NCBI GenBank assembly: GCA_016927675.1
Contig: JAFGMF010000206.1
Location: 1 to 7,483 of the forward strand
From: Candidatus Cloacimonadota bacterium
Lineage (GTDB): Bacteria; Cloacimonadota; Cloacimonadia; Cloacimonadales; TCS61
Direction: 5' to 3'
DNA length: 7,483 nt
Shown here: positions 6,878 through 7,483 of the stretch, in pieces
Position numbering within the stretch: the stretch's first letter is position 1
Layout of the letters: every line of letters begins with the position of its first letter
Notes under the pieces: generated by a model
Told to the model about the DNA's origin: nothing
Databases searched by the model: none
Seen by the model: the letters and a program-made list of their open reading frames with translations, nothing else
Translations under genes and position numbers: made by a program

Positions 6878-6954
6878 GGCGGCGTAGCTCAGTTGGTTAG
6901 AGCATCGGAATCATAATCCGAGTGTCCGGGGTTCAAGTCCCTGCGCCGCTACCA
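6878..6954 (+). tRNA. tRNA with CAU anticodon, probably elongator Met
   Basis: A 77-base cloverleaf with encoded CCA. Anticodon CAT lies at 6912-6914 in the loop ATCATAA. The acceptor stem GGCGGCG/CGCCGCT ends in a G1·U72 wobble; the anticodon stem TCGGA/TCCGA is perfect. A stem beginning GGCGGCG followed by TAGCTCAG is typical of elongator tRNA-Met. The same anticodon also occurs in tRNA-Ile2, whose C34 is changed to lysidine by TilS. The sequence alone does not fully exclude that, although the acceptor stem favours Met. Confidence 0.93.
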
Positions 6955-6968
6955 TTTTTTTATAGTGT

Positions 6969-7045
<77 letters not shown>

Positions 7046-7069
7046 TGATTTTTTTGGCGTTTATTACTG

Positions 7070-7094
7070 TGTATTACAGATAATACATATTTTT
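7070..7094 (+). terminator. Weak hairpin with T run between tRNA-Arg and tRNA-His
   Basis: TGTATTA (7070-7076) pairs with TAATACA (7081-7087) across the four-base loop CAGA, followed two bases later by five T. The stem is AT-rich, so termination would be partial at best. Since tRNA-His follows with no obvious promoter of its own, it may be a processing signal instead. Confidence 0.3.
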
Positions 7095-7096
7095 AT

Positions 7097-7173
7097 GGTG
7101 GCTGTAGTTCAGTTGGTAGAGCACAGGATTGTGGCTCCTGGCGTCGTGGGTTCAAGTCCCATCAGCCACCCCA
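7097..7173 (+). tRNA. tRNA-His (GUG)
   Basis: A cloverleaf with anticodon GTG at 7131-7133 and encoded CCA. The extra G at position -1 (7097), the identity mark read by histidyl-tRNA synthetase, is encoded and faces discriminator C73 (7170). The acceptor stem GTGGCTG/CAGCCAC is perfect. One U·G wobble lies in the D stem (GTTC/GAGC). It is the last gene of the cluster, and a run of seven T follows the CCA end after a few bases. Confidence 0.96.
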
Positions 7174-7220
7174 TTTTTTTTACTATAAATTTTCCTAATC
7201 ATCAGATTCAATCAACTTTA

Positions 7221-7263
7221 TAAGAAATCAGATTTTAAAACATTCCGGGATAAGAAATGAGAT
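7221..7263. repeat. Imperfect direct repeat, period 30
   Basis: TAAGAAATCAGAT at 7221-7233 and TAAGAAATGAGAT at 7251-7263 differ at one of 13 bases and start exactly 30 bases apart. The preceding base A is shared too. Meaning unknown. Confidence 0.6.
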
Positions 7264-7343
7264 GTGAGAATTCAGAACAGGCAGCCATTGGTGTACGTTA
7301 AGATGGGGAGACTCGGAGACTATGGGATTTTGATTTACTGGAA

Positions 7344-7384
7344 TTAACTCAAGGCTCAGGCATTTTACCTGAGAATTGAGTTAA
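7344..7384. repeat. Long near-perfect hairpin
   Basis: The outer arms TTAACTCAA (7344-7352) and TTGAGTTAA (7376-7384) are perfect reverse complements. After a GG/AA internal mismatch, CTCAGG (7355-7360) pairs with CCTGAG (7368-7373) around the seven-base loop CATTTTA. Fifteen base pairs in 41 bases is far beyond chance. There is no T run on the plus strand, so it is not a standard terminator. A small palindromic repeat element or part of a structured RNA are the main options. Confidence 0.85.
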
Positions 7385-7430
7385 GAACAGCAATGGGAAA
7401 AGAGATGAGAGTCGAAATTGGCAGAAATTG

Positions 7431-7450
7431 ACTTAAAGCATAGCTTAAGT
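7431..7450. repeat. Short hairpin near the right edge
   Basis: ACTTAA (7431-7436) pairs with TTAAGT (7445-7450); GC pairs with GC inside, with one bulged A and the three-base loop ATA. It lies 46 bases after the long hairpin. Confidence 0.6.
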
Positions 7451-7483
7451 TAAGGACTGCTGCCTCTGGTGGAAGTGAGAGCG

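Larger units (their letters stand above)
7174..7483. other. Non-coding stretch after the tRNA cluster
   Basis: No open frame here is longer than about 15 codons in the places I read (for example ATG at 7304 and 7394), and no known RNA is recognisable: I looked for signature bases of tmRNA, RNase P RNA and SRP RNA. The first 80 bases are AT-rich and carry a direct repeat; the rest is purine-rich with two hairpins, listed separately. It may be spacer, a decayed repeat element or a structured RNA. Confidence 0.6.

Noticed and set aside
7305..7321. GGAGACT repeated twice (7307-7313 and 7315-7321), and GAAATTG twice (7414-7420 and 7424-7430), as a tandem or CRISPR-like array
   Set aside because: Only two short copies each; no repeat-spacer pattern.

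Overview
The window is chromosomal housekeeping DNA from a bacterium. All protein genes lie on the minus strand and a four-gene tRNA cluster is transcribed divergently on the plus strand. The base composition is moderately AT-rich (judged by eye), all four tRNAs encode their CCA end, and the cell envelope looks Gram-negative (a probable lipoprotein and a RodZ-like protein). A member of the FCB side of the tree, such as Cloacimonadota, would fit, but that placement is an inference with low confidence.

Reading along the minus strand from the right, the first transcription unit is rng (RNase E/G, 5105-6598), rplU (ribosomal protein L21, 4724-5038) and rpmA (ribosomal protein L27, 4449-4709). It ends in a textbook intrinsic terminator at 4401-4426. 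The next gene is pckA (2648-4378), a divergent ATP-type phosphoenolpyruvate carboxykinase whose strong Shine-Dalgarno site sets the start at the second in-frame ATG.

After a 101-base gap comes a tightly packed run: a slipin/stomatin SPFH membrane protein (1785-2546), a TPR-repeat probable lipoprotein (797-1780), a RodZ-like helix-turn-helix membrane protein (174-776), and the first 55 codons of a radical SAM protein of the TIGR03960 type (167 to beyond base 1). The gaps are 4, 20 and 6 bases, so these four are probably one operon concerned with the envelope and cell shape plus tRNA or RNA modification. In many other bacteria TIGR03960-type genes sit directly beside rng-rplU-rpmA, so the stretch looks like that neighbourhood with pckA and envelope genes inserted.

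On the plus strand, a promoter with a perfect -35 box (6680-6708) drives initiator tRNA-fMet, a second CAU tRNA (elongator Met most likely), tRNA-Arg(UCU) and tRNA-His(GUG). Each tRNA is followed closely by a run of T, and two spacers can fold into hairpins. The last 310 bases (7174-7483) hold no recognisable gene, but contain a long near-perfect hairpin, a second hairpin and short direct repeats.

I did not find a new defence or mobile system. The points most worth a second look are the U1·U72 mismatch in the initiator tRNA in place of the usual C1·A72, the structured tail at 7279-7465, and the altered nucleotide-binding parts of the carboxykinase.
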